NCBI RefSeq assembly: GCF_003268675.1
Contig: NZ_CP029378.1
Coordinates: 1,860,001-1,924,000, forward strand
DNA: 64,000 nt
Direction: 5' to 3'
Source: Streptomyces bacillaris
GTDB taxonomy: Bacteria > Actinomycetota > Actinomycetes > Streptomycetales > Streptomycetaceae
Below the pieces are notes generated by a model. The model did not search any database, was not told the DNA's origin, and was given only the letters and a program-made list of their open reading frames with translations. Positions 26,599 through 38,324 of this stretch are shown piece by piece. Each line of letters begins with the position of its first letter. Positions within the stretch are counted from its first letter, which is position 1. A program made the translations under genes and the position numbers.

Positions 26599-29500
26599 GT
26601 GAACAGCGATCGGGACGAGATCCGCGGCGGATGGAACACGCCCGTCGACGAGTCGTCCGACGCGGATCCCGCCGAGATGACGGGTGAGTTCACCATCGAC
26701 TACACCCCTCCCGCCTGGTACACGCAGAACGCGGCGGGGGATTCGTCGGGCGGCGCGGGCTCCCATCTGGCCCCGCCTCCGCCGCCGCACGGGGCTCCCG
26801 TGTCCGTACCGGCACAGCCGTCCCCGGGCGGCTTCGACCCCAACTGGGCGCCTGCTCCCCCGGCCCCGCCGACCTCGTCGGCTCCGGATGTCCCGTCCGT
26901 CCCTTCTGCGGCTCCGGCCGCGCCTGTGGCGGACGCGCCCGCCGATCCGGTCGGGCCCGTTGTTCCCGGTGCGCCCACGCCTCCTGCCACCCCGGCCGCA
27001 CCCGCCGCACCCGCCGCCTCTGCCGAGGGGGCCGGTGACGACCCGGGCACGTTCGGGGGTGGCGACGTGGAGAGCGGTGCCACGATGCGGTTCTCGCCGG
27101 CCGCCCTGAAGCGGGAGATCGCTGAGCGCGAGGCGGCGGCGGAGGCTTCCCGTACGGAGGAGGGTGCGGGCTCCTCCCGTACGGAGGCGAGTTCCACGGC
27201 CGCCGACGGTACGGGCTCCGATCCGGCCCCCGCCGACCACTCGGTGACCGGGGACTCCGACACGGACACCGACGCCGGCACCAAGGTGTCGGCCGAAGCG
27301 GACGAGCCGAAGTCGGCGGACGCCACCGACGTGGCCGCATCCGACGACAAGGCGGACGCCACGGCGGACAGCGGCGACGCCCCCGCCGACGCCGTACCGC
27401 AGGACGCGGCTCCCGGAAACGCGACTCCCGAAGACGCGGCTCCCGAGGGCGCCCCGCCCGCAGAGTCGCCCACCGCACCGTCCGCCGCCCTGCCCGCACC
27501 GCAGGCCTCGGCCGCGCCGGTGCCGTGGTCCGCGCCCGCCGACGAGAACGCGCTGCCGCCGCTGCCGCCCGCCTTCCAGCCGGCCACGCCCCAGCCCATC
27601 GCACCGCAGCCCGCGGCCCAGTGGCCCGCGCCCGTGCCGCCCGCCGAGGCTCCCGGGGGCTACGGCTTCCCGCAGGCGCCTCAGCAGCAGGCACCCCAGC
27701 CGCCCCACCAGCTCCCCGGCCAGGGCCCGCATGGCGCACCGGCCGCTCCGGGCGGCGCCCCCCTGCCACCGCAGGCCCACCCCCAGGCACCTCAGGCACC
27801 TCAGGCTCCCCAGGGCGCGGGGGGCTACGGCTTCCCCCAGGGCGCTCCGGGGCCCGGCGGTTACGGCTTCCCGCAAGGCACCCCGGGGCCGGGAGGTTAC
27901 GGCTTCCCGCAGCCCCAGCCGCCCCAGGCCCCGGCCGCCGACACACCCCAGCAACAGCAGCACCAGCAGTCGGCCCCCCTCCCCGCGCAGGCAACGCCCA
28001 ACCTGCCCGCGCCCGCCGCCCCCACCACCCCGCAGCAGCCGGAGCCGTACCAACAGCACGGCCCACAGCACGGCCAGCAGCAGGGACAGCACCCGGGGCA
28101 GCCGCCCGTCGACCCGCGTGCAGGTGGCGCCTGGCCCACCCCGGTCACGCACGACCAGCGCGAGCGTTCCGTGCCGGGCGCGCCGCTGGGCTACACGGCG
28201 GCCGTCGAGCTGTCCTCCGACCGGCTCATGCGCGGCAAGCAGAAGGCGAAGAGCAGCCGGAACCCCTCCGCCGCCTCCCGGTTCAAGCTGGGCGGCAAGA
28301 AGGAGGAGGCCGAGCGGCTGCGCAAGCTGGAGCTGATCCGTACGCCGGTGCTCTCCTGCTACCGCATCGCCGTCATCAGCCTCAAGGGCGGCGTCGGCAA
28401 GACCACCACCACGACCGCGCTGGGCTCCACCCTGGCCACCGAGCGGCAGGACAAGATCCTCGCCATCGACGCCAACCCGGACGCGGGCACGCTGGGGCGC
28501 CGGGTGCGCCGCGAGACCGGGGCGACCATCCGCGACCTGGTCCAGGCGATCCCGTACCTCAACTCGTACATGGACATCCGGCGGTTCACCTCGCAGGCGC
28601 CCTCCGGTCTGGAGATCATCGCCAACGACGTGGACCCGGCCGTCTCCACGACGTTCAACGACGAGGACTACCGGCGCGCGATCGACGTGCTCGGCAAGCA
28701 GTACCCGATCATCCTCACCGACTCGGGCACCGGCCTCCTCTACAGCGCGATGCGCGGGGTGCTGGACCTGGCCGACCAGCTGATCATCATCTCCACGCCC
28801 TCGGTCGACGGTGCCTCCAGCGCCTCCACCACGCTGGACTGGCTCTCGGCGCACGGGTACGCGGAGCTGGTGCAGCGGTCGATCACCGTCATCTCGGGGG
28901 TCCGCGAGACCGGCAAGATGATCAAGGTCGACGACATCGTGCAGCACTTCGAGACGCGCTGCCGGGGTGTCGTGGTCGTCCCGTTCGACGAGCACCTGGC
29001 GGCGGGCGCCGAGGTCGACCTCGACATGATGCGGCCGAAGACGCGGGAGGCGTACTTCAACCTCTCGGCCCTCGTCGCGGAGGACTTCGCCCGCGCCCAG
29101 CAGCAGCAGGGGCTGTGGACCTCGGACGGGCAGAACCCGCCCCCGCAGTACGCCCCGCCGCTGCCGGGCCAACAGGGCTACCCGGTCCCGGGCCAGCCGA
29201 TGCCGGGGCAGATCCCGGGCCAGCAGATGCCGGGTCAGGTGCCGGGCGCGCCCGTGCCCGGTCAGGCCCCGGGCCAGACGGCCCCCGGTCAGCAGGGCCA
29301 CACCCCGCAGCACCCCGGTGTACCGCAGCAGCAGCCCTACCCGCCCCAGCAGCAGCCGGGCCCCGGCGGGCAGCAGCCGTACGCCCCCCAGCAGCCCGGC
29401 CCCGGCCGGCCCTACCAGCAGCCGTACCCTGGCCAGCCCGGTCAGCAAGGCCACCCCGGTCACCCTGGTCAGCAAGGCCACCCCGGTCAGCCCAGCCAGC

Positions 29501-29973
29501 CGATGCCGGGACACCCCGGCCAGCCCCCCTACCCCGGCCAGCCGCAGCCGCCGTACGGGGGATATCAGGCGGCCGGACAGCCGGGCGCACCGCAGCCCCC
29601 GCAGCAGCCCTACCCCCCGCAGCCCGGCCCGGCGGCCGGACCGCAGAACGGCTGGCAGCCGCTCCCCCCGCAGGCCCAGCCGGGCACGCCCCAGCACGCC
29701 CAGCCGGGAACACCTCCGCACGCCCAGCCCGGAGCGCCGAACCACCCCCACCCCGGAGCACCGCACCAGCCCGCGCCCGGCGCACCGCACCACCCCGGGG
29801 CCCAAACAGGTGACCCGCGGGCCCAATCGGGTGGACCGGGGCCCGCAGCCCCGCCGCAGGGGCAGCCGGGTGGTCCGGACGACCCGGAGGGCCGGGCCGA
29901 TCTGAAGGGTCCGGTGCCGCCCGGGGGCCGGCAGCAGACGCCTCCGCAGCCACCGCAGGCTCCTCACCAGTGA
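26599..29973 (+). CDS. EspI-like giant Pro/Gln/Ala-rich ParA-family ATPase
   Basis: This is a 1124-aa protein. Residues about 1-560 are disordered and rich in Pro/Ala/Asp/Glu. Residues about 585-835 form a ParA/MinD-type ATPase with the deviant Walker A KGGVGKT at 596-602 and [13 protein letters not shown] after it. Residues about 840-1124 are Pro/Gln/Gly repeats. Repeated blocks include GGYGFPQ (four copies, about residues 354-440) and HPGQ/GQQGHPG units. The same layout is seen in mycobacterial EspI (Rv3876), which modulates ESX-1 in response to ATP level. The start is GTG 26599, with AGGAGG at 26589-26594. A role in controlling this ESX system is inferred. Confidence 0.85.
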   Translation: MNSDRDEIRGGWNTPVDESSDADPAEMTGEFTIDYTPPAWYTQNAAGDSSGGAGSHLAPPPPPHGAPVSVPAQPSPGGFDPNWAPAPPAPPTSSAPDVPSVPSAAPAAPVADAPADPVGPVVPGAPTPPATPAAPAAPAASAEGAGDDPGTFGGGDVESGATMRFSPAALKREIAEREAAAEASRTEEGAGSSRTEASSTAADGTGSDPAPADHSVTGDSDTDTDAGTKVSAEADEPKSADATDVAASDDKADATADSGDAPADAVPQDAAPGNATPEDAAPEGAPPAESPTAPSAALPAPQASAAPVPWSAPADENALPPLPPAFQPATPQPIAPQPAAQWPAPVPPAEAPGGYGFPQAPQQQAPQPPHQLPGQGPHGAPAAPGGAPLPPQAHPQAPQAPQAPQGAGGYGFPQGAPGPGGYGFPQGTPGPGGYGFPQPQPPQAPAADTPQQQQHQQSAPLPAQATPNLPAPAAPTTPQQPEPYQQHGPQHGQQQGQHPGQPPVDPRAGGAWPTPVTHDQRERSVPGAPLGYTAAVELSSDRLMRGKQKAKSSRNPSAASRFKLGGKKEEAERLRKLELIRTPVLSCYRIAVISLKGGVGKTTTTTALGSTLATERQDKILAIDANPDAGTLGRRVRRETGATIRDLVQAIPYLNSYMDIRRFTSQAPSGLEIIANDVDPAVSTTFNDEDYRRAIDVLGKQYPIILTDSGTGLLYSAMRGVLDLADQLIIISTPSVDGASSASTTLDWLSAHGYAELVQRSITVISGVRETGKMIKVDDIVQHFETRCRGVVVVPFDEHLAAGAEVDLDMMRPKTREAYFNLSALVAEDFARAQQQQGLWTSDGQNPPPQYAPPLPGQQGYPVPGQPMPGQIPGQQMPGQVPGAPVPGQAPGQTAPGQQGHTPQHPGVPQQQPYPPQQQPGPGGQQPYAPQQPGPGRPYQQPYPGQPGQQGHPGHPGQQGHPGQPSQPMPGHPGQPPYPGQPQPPYGGYQAAGQPGAPQPPQQPYPPQPGPAAGPQNGWQPLPPQAQPGTPQHAQPGTPPHAQPGAPNHPHPGAPHQPAPGAPHHPGAQTGDPRAQSGGPGPAAPPQGQPGGPDDPEGRADLKGPVPPGGRQQTPPQPPQAPHQ

Positions 29974-29997
29974 GGCGTTAGAGGTGTAGACCAATGA

Positions 29998-30030
29998 GGG
30001 CCCGTACCGCTCGCGCGGTGCGGGCCCTTT
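29998..30030 (+). terminator. Terminator after the EspI-like gene
   Basis: A 13-bp stem with one wobble pair (29998-30010 with 30015-30027) and a 4-nt loop is followed by TTT, 25 nt after the stop codon. Confidence 0.75.
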
Positions 30031-30068
30031 GGGCTGTTTCCGCAGTACACACGCGGTTTGACGGACCG

Positions 30069-30097
30069 TTGACGAGCCTCCCGACCGCTGATAGACC
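30069..30097 (+). promoter_or_regulatory. Candidate housekeeping promoter of the ABC transporter operon
   Basis: TTGACG at 30069-30074 and TAGACC at 30092-30097 are separated by 17 nt. This matches the HrdB-type pattern and lies about 70 nt before the first gene of the operon. Confidence 0.5.
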
Positions 30098-30169
30098 TTC
30101 GCTTCACCAACTGGCGAACCAGAGATCAACCCGCCTTCTCAAGCGAGTGATGACGCGAGGTCACCGTCC

Positions 30170-32047
30170 ATGGTCACAAGAGTCTCCTCCCGCACCCCCC
30201 GGCCCGGCAGGCGTCTGCGTACGCTGCTGGCCTCGGGCGCGGCCGCCCTGGCGCTCACCGCCGGGGCCGTCGTCCCGGGAAACCCGCTCGCGCCGGTGCC
30301 CTCCGAGGCCCGCGCCGACGACGGGAAGACGACGCTCACGGTCGCCGTCGCGCAGAGCGTCGACTCGCTGAGCCCGTTCCTCGCCCAGCGGCTGCTGAGC
30401 ACGAGCATCCACCGGCTCATGTACGACTACCTGACCAACTACGACGCCAAGGACAGCCGGGCGATCCCGGGGCTCGCCACCGCCTGGGAGCCGTCCGAGG
30501 ACAAGCTGACGTGGACGTACACGATCCGGTCGGACTCGAAGTGGTCCGACGGGCAGCAGGCCACCGCCGAGGACGCGGCCTGGACCTTCAACAAGATGAT
30601 GACCGACGAGGGGGCGGCCACCTCCAACGGCAGCTTCGTCGGCAACTTCGAGGAGGTGACCGCACCCAGCAAGGACAAGCTGGTCATCAGGCTCAAGGAG
30701 CCGCAGGCCACCATGGCGGCGCTGGACGTGCCGATCGTCCCGAAGCACGTCTGGGAGAAGGTCGACGACTTCTCCAAGTTCAACAACGACAAGGACTTCC
30801 CCATCGTCGGGAACGGTCCGTTCATCCTGACGGACTACAAGGTCGACAGCTATGTGAAGCTCAAGGCCAACAAGGACTTCTGGCGCGGCGCGCCCAAGTT
30901 CGACGAGCTGGTCTTCCGCTACTACAAGGACCAGGACGCGGCCGTCGCCGCCCTGCGCAAGGGTGAGGTCTCCTTCGTCGCGGGCAGCCCCAGCCTGACC
31001 CCGGCCCAGTCCGCCTCGCTGGAGAACGCCCCGGACATCAAGGTGAACGACGCCCCGGGCCGCCGATTCTTCGCGCTCGCCGTCAACCCCGGAGCCCGTA
31101 CCAAGGACGGCCAGAAGTTCGGTGACGGGCATCCGGCGCTGCTGGACCAGAAGGTGCGCCACGCACTGTTCCGTTCGGTCGACCGGAAGACGATCATCGA
31201 CAAGGTCTTCCAGGGCCACGCCGTGGAGGGCGAGGGGTACATCCCGCCGCGCTTCGCGGACTACTTCTGGAAGCCGTCGGCCGAGCAGAAGCTCTCCTAC
31301 GACCCGGCGGCGGCCGCCGCCCTGCTGGACGAGGCCGGGTACCGGAAGAACAGCGCGGGCAAGCGCGTCGGCGAGGACGGCAGGCCGCTGGACTTCCGGA
31401 TCCTCTGCCACGCCACCGACCCCAACGACAAGGCGATCGGCAAGTACCTCCAGGAGTGGTGGGGCGACCTGGGCATCGGGCTGAAGGTCGACTGCCTCGA
31501 CAACGTCTCGGACCCCTGGTACGCGGGTGAGTACGACCTCGCCTTCGACGGCTGGTCCGTCAACCCGGACCCCGACTTCGTCCTCTCCATCCACACCTGC
31601 GCCGCGCTGCCCGCCAAGGCGAAGGAGTCGGCGGCGACCGACAACTTCATCTGCGACCAGCAGTACGACGAGCTGTACAAGAAGCAACTGGCCGAGTACG
31701 ACCCCGCCAAGCGGGCGGAACTTGTCCGGCAACTGGAGTCGCGGCTGTACGACACCGGGTACATGAACGTCATGGCGTACCCGAATGCCGTCGAGGCCTA
31801 CCGCACCGACCACATCGAGTCCATCACCACCATGCCGTCGGACGGAGGCAACATCTACGGCCAGGACGGCTACTGGAGCTGGTGGTCGGCGGTTCCGGCC
31901 GCGGGCGCCTCCTCGTCGGCCTCCTCCGACTCCGGTGGCTCCTCCACCGGGGTGCTCGTCGGGGTCGGGATCGCCGTCGTCGTCCTCGTCGGTGGCGGAC
32001 TGCTGTTCGCCATGCGCCGCCGCTCGACCGCGGAAGACCGTGAATAG
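30170..32047 (+). CDS. Peptide-type ABC transporter substrate-binding protein, C-terminally anchored
   Basis: This is a 625-aa SBP_bac_5 family solute-binding protein for a peptide/nickel-type importer. The N-terminal signal sequence (about residues 15-50, cleavage near SEARA-DD) has no lipobox cysteine. Instead, a Ser/Gly-rich linker and a transmembrane helix (GVLVGVGIAVVVLVGGGLLFAM, about residues 595-616) with a basic tail anchor the C terminus. It is the first gene of a five-gene operon, with a promoter-like sequence upstream and a GAGGT ribosome binding site. The solute cannot be told from the sequence; an oligopeptide is the usual guess. Confidence 0.9.
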   Translation: MVTRVSSRTPRPGRRLRTLLASGAAALALTAGAVVPGNPLAPVPSEARADDGKTTLTVAVAQSVDSLSPFLAQRLLSTSIHRLMYDYLTNYDAKDSRAIPGLATAWEPSEDKLTWTYTIRSDSKWSDGQQATAEDAAWTFNKMMTDEGAATSNGSFVGNFEEVTAPSKDKLVIRLKEPQATMAALDVPIVPKHVWEKVDDFSKFNNDKDFPIVGNGPFILTDYKVDSYVKLKANKDFWRGAPKFDELVFRYYKDQDAAVAALRKGEVSFVAGSPSLTPAQSASLENAPDIKVNDAPGRRFFALAVNPGARTKDGQKFGDGHPALLDQKVRHALFRSVDRKTIIDKVFQGHAVEGEGYIPPRFADYFWKPSAEQKLSYDPAAAAALLDEAGYRKNSAGKRVGEDGRPLDFRILCHATDPNDKAIGKYLQEWWGDLGIGLKVDCLDNVSDPWYAGEYDLAFDGWSVNPDPDFVLSIHTCAALPAKAKESAATDNFICDQQYDELYKKQLAEYDPAKRAELVRQLESRLYDTGYMNVMAYPNAVEAYRTDHIESITTMPSDGGNIYGQDGYWSWWSAVPAAGASSSASSDSGGSSTGVLVGVGIAVVVLVGGGLLFAMRRRSTAEDRE

Positions 32048-32050
32048 TCC

Positions 32051-33142
32051 ATGAGCTCAGAATCCACTCCCGCGCTGGTCAAAGGCGCGGCGGGTGTGGA
32101 GAGCACCGCATCCGGCGGCCCGGCTCCGGCCGGGCCGCCGGCCCGCTCCCCGCGCTCCCGCACCACGGCCGCCTACCTCCGCTACGCGGCGGGGAAGCTG
32201 GCCGGGGCGGCCGTCTCCCTCTTCGCCGTCCTCGTCACCAGCTTCTTCCTCTTCCGGCTGATCCCGGGCGACCCGGTCAAGCAGATGACCGGCGGCCGTC
32301 AGGTGTCGACCGAGCAGATCGCGGCGATGCGCCGTGAGTTCGGGCTCGACCTGCCGCTCTGGCAGCAGTTCACGCAGTACTGCGGCAAGGCCCTGACCGG
32401 CGACTTCGGTACGTCGTACCAGTTCCGGGCCCCCGTCATGGACAAGATCACCGAGGCGCTGCCCGCGACCCTGCTGCTCACCGGCACCGCGTTCGTGATC
32501 TACACCCTGCTCGGCATCTGGCTGGGCTCCCGCTCGGCCTGGCGCAACGGCGCCGCCGGGGACCGGGCCAACACGGCGTTCGCGCTGACGCTCTACTCGG
32601 TGCCGTCGTTCTGGCTCGGCCTGCTCCTGATCATCACCCTGTCGGTCGGTATCGGCCCGATCCCCGGGCTCTTCCCGACCGGCGGCATGGAGTCCGGCTC
32701 CACCACCGGCTTCGACCGCGTACTCGACATCGCGCACCACATGGTGCTGCCCGTCATCACGCTGGTCGCGGTGGAGTACGCGCGCACGCTGCTGGTGATG
32801 CGCTCCTCGCTGCTGGACGAGATGGGCAGCGACTACCTGACGACAGCCAGGGCCAAGGGGCTGCGGGACGACCTCGTCCGCCGGAAGCACGCCGTGCCGA
32901 ACGCGATGCTGCCGACGGTGACGCTGCTCTTCGTGAACCTCGGCACGACGGTGGCCGGGGCGATCCTGGTGGAGACGGTCTTCTCCTGGCCGGGGCTCGG
33001 CGGCCTCTTCTACCAGGCGCTGAGCGTGCCGGACCTGCCCTTGGTGCAGGCGCTGTTCTTCGTCTTCGCCTCCGCGGTGATCCTGATGAACACGCTGGCC
33101 GATGTGATCTATCCGCTGCTCGATCCCCGGGTGGGCCGATGA
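32051..33142 (+). CDS. ABC transporter permease (DppB/OppB type)
   Basis: This is a 363-aa inner-membrane permease with an extended hydrophilic N terminus, the family start region (SLFAVLVTSFFLFRLIPGDPVKQM), about six transmembrane helices and an EAA-type loop (YLTTARAKGLRDDLVRRKHAVPNAMLP) that docks to the ATPases. It begins 3 nt after the binding-protein gene, and its stop overlaps the next start, so the operon is tightly coupled. Confidence 0.93.
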   Translation: MSSESTPALVKGAAGVESTASGGPAPAGPPARSPRSRTTAAYLRYAAGKLAGAAVSLFAVLVTSFFLFRLIPGDPVKQMTGGRQVSTEQIAAMRREFGLDLPLWQQFTQYCGKALTGDFGTSYQFRAPVMDKITEALPATLLLTGTAFVIYTLLGIWLGSRSAWRNGAAGDRANTAFALTLYSVPSFWLGLLLIITLSVGIGPIPGLFPTGGMESGSTTGFDRVLDIAHHMVLPVITLVAVEYARTLLVMRSSLLDEMGSDYLTTARAKGLRDDLVRRKHAVPNAMLPTVTLLFVNLGTTVAGAILVETVFSWPGLGGLFYQALSVPDLPLVQALFFVFASAVILMNTLADVIYPLLDPRVGR

Positions 33143-34110
33143 CGACGTCCATGGAGAAACACCAGGAGCCCCCGGAGCCCACGGAGAAGCCCTCCGGCCC
33201 GCCCGAAGCCGTACGGGCGGACAGCCCGCGCGCCCTCACCCGGGCCCGGCGCCGGCAGGCCGCCCTCCGCTTCTGGCAGCAGTACCGCACCCACCGCGCC
33301 GGTCTCGTCGGCCTCGCCGTGCTCGTGGTCATCGCCCTGCTGGCGCTAACCGCCCCGCTCCTGGTGGGGGCCGACTCGAAGAGCGTGACCGATGCGCCGG
33401 GCGGCCCCATGGAGGCACCCAGCGGCCAGTTCCCGCTCGGCACCGACCAGTTCGGGCGCAGCCTGCTGGCCCTGATGCTCTGGGGCACCCGGGTCTCACT
33501 CACCGTCGGCCTGCTCGCCGCCTTCCTCTCCGTGGCGATCGGGACCCTGATCGGGATCACGGCGGGCCACTTCAAGGGCTGGTACGCCACGGTCGTCATG
33601 CGGATCACCGACTGGTTCCTGGTGATGCCGACGCTCGTCCTGGCCATCGCCCTGGCCACGGTGCTCTCCCGGTCGATCTGGACGACGATCCTCGCGATCG
33701 GCGTGACGACCTGGCCGACCACCGCCCGGCTGGTGCGGGCGCAGACGCTCTCGGTCGAGTCCCGCCCGTACATCGAACGCTCGCGGGCGCTCGGCGGCGG
33801 GCACGGGCACATCATGTCCCGCCATGTCCTGCCGAACGTGATGCCGCTGGTGCTCGCCCAGACCACGCTGGTGATCTCCACCGCCATCCTCACCGAGGCC
33901 ACCCTCGCCTTCCTCGGGCTGAGCGATCCCACGATCGTGTCCTGGGGCGGGCTGCTCCAGGACGCCCGGGAGGCGGGGGCGGTCAGCTCGGGCAACTGGT
34001 GGTACCTCGCCCCGCCCGGACTCGCCATCGCCGTGGTCGCGCTCGCCTTCACGCTCTGCGGCCGGGCCATCGAGGCCGTGCTCAACCCGAAGCTGGGGGT
34101 GTCCCGTTGA
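33139..34110 (+). CDS. ABC transporter permease (DppC/OppC type)
   Basis: This is the 323-aa second permease of the importer. It has the N-terminal cytoplasmic segment and first helix typical of OppC proteins, the FPLGTDQFGRSLLALMLWGTRVSL motif and an EAA loop (YIERSRALGGGHGHIMSRHVLPNVMPL). It starts at ATG 33139, overlapping the previous stop by 4 nt. Confidence 0.93.
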   Translation: MTTSMEKHQEPPEPTEKPSGPPEAVRADSPRALTRARRRQAALRFWQQYRTHRAGLVGLAVLVVIALLALTAPLLVGADSKSVTDAPGGPMEAPSGQFPLGTDQFGRSLLALMLWGTRVSLTVGLLAAFLSVAIGTLIGITAGHFKGWYATVVMRITDWFLVMPTLVLAIALATVLSRSIWTTILAIGVTTWPTTARLVRAQTLSVESRPYIERSRALGGGHGHIMSRHVLPNVMPLVLAQTTLVISTAILTEATLAFLGLSDPTIVSWGGLLQDAREAGAVSSGNWWYLAPPGLAIAVVALAFTLCGRAIEAVLNPKLGVSR

Positions 34111-35158
34111 CGGCCACGACCACCACGACCGGCCCGGAGCCGTCCGCGTCGCCCGATCTCTCGAAACCGGTCGGTGACCCGCCGCTGCTGGAGGTGCGGA
34201 ACCTGACCGTCACGTACGGCGGCACCGTCCCGGCCGTACGAGGCGTCGATCTCCGGGTGGAAGCCGGGCAGAAGCTCGGGATCGCCGGGGAGTCCGGCTG
34301 CGGCAAGTCGACACTGGCCCTCGCGCTGCTGCGGCTGCTGCCCGCGACGGCGAAGCTCACCGGGGAGATCCTGCTCGACGGGGAGGACGTCCTCACCATG
34401 AAGTGGGGGCGGCTGCGGGCGGTCCGCTGGGCGGGCGCGTCGATCGTCTTCCAGGGCGCGATGCACTCGCTCAACGCGGTCCACCGGGTCGGGGACCAGA
34501 TCGCGGAACCGATCCTGCTGCACAACGCCAAGGCCACCCCGGCCGCCGCCCGCAGGCGCGCCGGGGAGCTGCTGGAGCAGGTCGGCCTGCCCGCCGCCCG
34601 CGCCCAGGCGTATCCGCACGAGCTGTCGGGCGGCCAGCGCCAGCGCGTGATGATCGCGATGGCGCTCGCCTGCGACCCACGCCTGATCATCGCGGACGAG
34701 CCGACGACGGCCCTGGACGTGATGATCCAGGCCCAGATCCTGCGGCTGATCGAGCAGTTGGTGGCCGACCAGGACGTGGGGCTCATCATGATCAGCCACG
34801 ACCTGGCGGTGCTGGCGGACACCTGCGACCGGCTCTCGGTGATGTACGCGGGCCGGGTCGTCGAGGAGGGCCCGGCCCGGCAGGTGTACGCGGAGGCCCG
34901 CCACCCGTACGGCCGGGCGCTCTCCGCCGCTTTCCCGAGGATCGGCGACCTGGCCTCCCGGCGCGCCCCGCGCGGTCTGCCGGGCGACCCGCCGGACCCG
35001 GCGGCGCTGCCGGGCGGCTGTACGTTCCACCCGCGCTGCCCGGTGGCCCTGGACTCCTGCGCCACGGAGGACCAGGAGCTGCGGGAGGCCGGGGGCGAGC
35101 GGCGGGCGGCGTGCGTGCTGGTGGACACTCCCGCGACCGACGATTCGAGGAACACCGC

Positions 35159-35162
<4 letters not shown>
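34107..35162 (+). CDS. ABC transporter ATP-binding protein (DppD/OppD type)
   Basis: This is a 351-aa ATPase with Walker A GESGCGKST, signature LSGGQ (HELSGGQRQRV), Walker B LIIADEPTTALD and the C-terminal oligopeptide-transporter extension with cysteines (GGCTFHPRCPVALDSCAT), which in relatives can hold an iron-sulfur cluster. I start at TTG 34107, which overlaps the permease stop codon (TTGA) behind GGGGGT; a GTG six bases upstream is an alternative. Confidence 0.92.
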
Positions 35163-36144
<982 letters not shown>

Positions 36145-36148
<4 letters not shown>

Positions 36149-37272
36149 GGACGAGGCTCAGCGCTGGGGGGTGCCCCGTGGTGGATCGCCCCCGTCAGCT
36201 CGCCCAGCGGGCGCCCCGTGCCGCCCCAGCGGTGCTGGATGATCTCGGCGGCGATGGAGACCGCCGTCTCCTCCGGCGTACGGGCTCCGAGGTCGAGGCC
36301 CACGGGTGAGGCGAGGCGGGACAGGTGCGCCTCGTCCACCCCGGCCTCGCGGAGCCGGGCGAGGCGGTCGTCGTGGGTGCGGCGGCTGCCCATGACACCG
36401 ATGTACGCGGCGGGGGTGCGCAGGGCCGCGAGGAGCAGGGGCACGTCGAACTTCGGGTCGTGGGTGAGGACACAGATCACCGTGCGGGCGTCGACCCCGG
36501 TCGCCTCCAGATAGTCGTGCGGCCAGGCGCACACCACCTCGTCGGCGGTCGGGAAGCGTTCCCGGGTGGCGAAGGCGGGGCGGGCGTCGCAGACGGTGAC
36601 CCGGTAGCCGAGGAAGGAGCCGATGCGGGCGGTGGCCGCCGCGTGGTCGATGGCGCCGAAGACGAGCATGCGGGGCGGCGGGGTGTGGGACCGGACGAAG
36701 ACCGCGACCTCCGCCATCCGGCGCTGGCCGCGCGCCCCGTACCACTGGATGCCGGTGAGGCCCTGCTCCAGCAGGCCCCGGGCGTCGTCCGTGACGGCCG
36801 CGTCGAGCCCCTCCGTACCGAGAGTGCCGTGTACGCCGGTGGCCCGGACCACCATGCGGGCGCCGGTCTCCGCCGCACCGGACAGAACGGTGGCCTCCGC
36901 GACCGGCACATCGGCGGCGAGCAGGTCGAGCAGGGCCGCGAGGTCGGCCAGCTCGGCTCCGGAGGCGTACGCGCGCACCAGCACCTCGATCGTGCCGCCG
37001 CACGTCAGCCCGACGCCGAACGCCTCGTCGTCGCTGATCCCGTACGGGACCACGCGCGGCCCCGCCCCGGCGAGCACCTCGCGGGCGACCTCGTACACAT
37101 CGGCCTCGACACAGCCCCCGGAGACGCTGCCGAGCACGGTGCCCTCCGCGTCGACGGCCATGACCGCGCCCGGGTCGCGGGGCGCGCTGCCGTGCACGGC
37201 GACGACGGTCGCCAGGGCGAGGGGCGTACCGGCGGCGCAGCGGGAGCGGAGGCCGGGCAGGATGTCGCGCAC
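36145..37272 (-). CDS. XdhC family molybdenum-hydroxylase maturation protein
   Basis: This is a 375-aa XdhC/CoxI-type protein. The N-terminal part has the conserved GSVSGGCVEADVY motif with its cysteine, and the C-terminal part is a Rossmann fold (MLVFGAIDHAAATARIGSFLGYRV). Relatives bind and sulfurate the molybdenum cofactor and insert it into xanthine-dehydrogenase-type enzymes. No molybdenum enzyme gene is in the window, so the client is elsewhere. The start is GTG 37272, and the 3' end overlaps the convergent transporter gene by 4 nt. Confidence 0.9.
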
Positions 37273-37321
37273 CCTGCCAGCATCCGCCGTCCCCGGGCCG
37301 GGTGCACGGGGAAGGGGTGCG

Positions 37322-38278
37322 TCAGTGGGTGCGGTCGTAGGCGGCGATCAGCTCGCCGCACCGCTTCACATCGGCGGCCATCGCCACCAGGAGGTCGTCG
37401 ATCGTGTCGAACTTCAGCATCCCGCGGACGTAGGCGAGGAAGTCGACGGCCACGTGCAGCCCGTACAGGTCGAGGCCGACGCGGTCGATCGCGTACGCCT
37501 CCACCGTGCGCTCGGTGCCGTCGAACTGCGGGTTGGTGCCGACCGAGATGGCGGCGGGCATCGACTCGCCCTCCACCTCCAGCCACCCCGCGTAGACGCC
37601 GTCGGCCGGGATCGCCGTGTGCGGGAGGGTCTCCACGTTGGCCGTGGGGAAGCCCAGCTCGCGGCCGCGCTGGGCGCCGCGCACCACGATGCCCTCCACC
37701 CGGTGCGGGCGGCCGAGGATCTCGGCGGCGCCCGTGACATCGCCCTCCGCGACCAGGCGGCGGGTGAGAGTGGAGGAGAACGGCTGCCCGCCGCCGGCCT
37801 CACCGGTCACGAACAGGTCGATGACCTCGACGCCGTAGTCGTAGGTGGCGCCCAGCTCGGTGAGCAGGGCCACGTTTCCGGCGGCCTTGTGGCCGAAGCG
37901 GAAGTTGGGGCCCTCGATGACGGCCTTGGCGTGGAGCTTGTCGACCAGGACCTTCACGATGAAGTCGGCGGGCGACAGCTTCGAGAACTCCGCGGTGAAC
38001 GGCAGGATCAGCACCGCGTCCACGCCCAGCTCCGCCATGAGTTCGGCGCGGCGGTGGTGCGGGGCCAGCAGCGGCGGGTGGCTGCCGGGGCGGACGACCT
38101 CGCTGGGGTGCGGGTCGAAGGTGACCACGACGGACGGGACTCCCAGCTCACGGGCGCGCTCGACGGCCCGGCCGATGATCAGCTGGTGTCCGCGGTGCAC
38201 GCCGTCGTAGGAGCCGATGGTGACGACGCTGCGTCCCCAGTCCTGGGGGATGTCCTCCAAGCCACGCCAGCGCTGCAC
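37322..38278 (-). CDS. ribF: Bifunctional riboflavin kinase / FAD synthetase
   Basis: RibF makes FMN and then FAD. The 318-aa protein has the N-terminal nucleotidyltransferase domain (VVTIGSYDGVHRGHQLII, with the GxHxGHQ motif) and the C-terminal riboflavin-kinase domain (GRELGFPTANV with PTAN, and GVYAG). The start is GTG 38278, behind GAGGAG about nine bases upstream; the product N terminus MQRWRGLEDIP fits the family. In streptomycetes it lies near truB, as here. Confidence 0.95.
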   Translation of the reverse strand: MQRWRGLEDIPQDWGRSVVTIGSYDGVHRGHQLIIGRAVERARELGVPSVVVTFDPHPSEVVRPGSHPPLLAPHHRRAELMAELGVDAVLILPFTAEFSKLSPADFIVKVLVDKLHAKAVIEGPNFRFGHKAAGNVALLTELGATYDYGVEVIDLFVTGEAGGGQPFSSTLTRRLVAEGDVTGAAEILGRPHRVEGIVVRGAQRGRELGFPTANVETLPHTAIPADGVYAGWLEVEGESMPAAISVGTNPQFDGTERTVEAYAIDRVGLDLYGLHVAVDFLAYVRGMLKFDTIDDLLVAMAADVKRCGELIAAYDRTH

Positions 38279-38324
38279 TGTGACCGCTCCTCGCCCGAAC
38301 CTGTGTACGTGTGTAGGTGTGCCG

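Noticed and set aside
26320..30129. A 1269-codon open frame antisense to the EspI-like gene
   Set aside because: It arises from the repetitive GC-rich opposite strand and has no homology-like segments.
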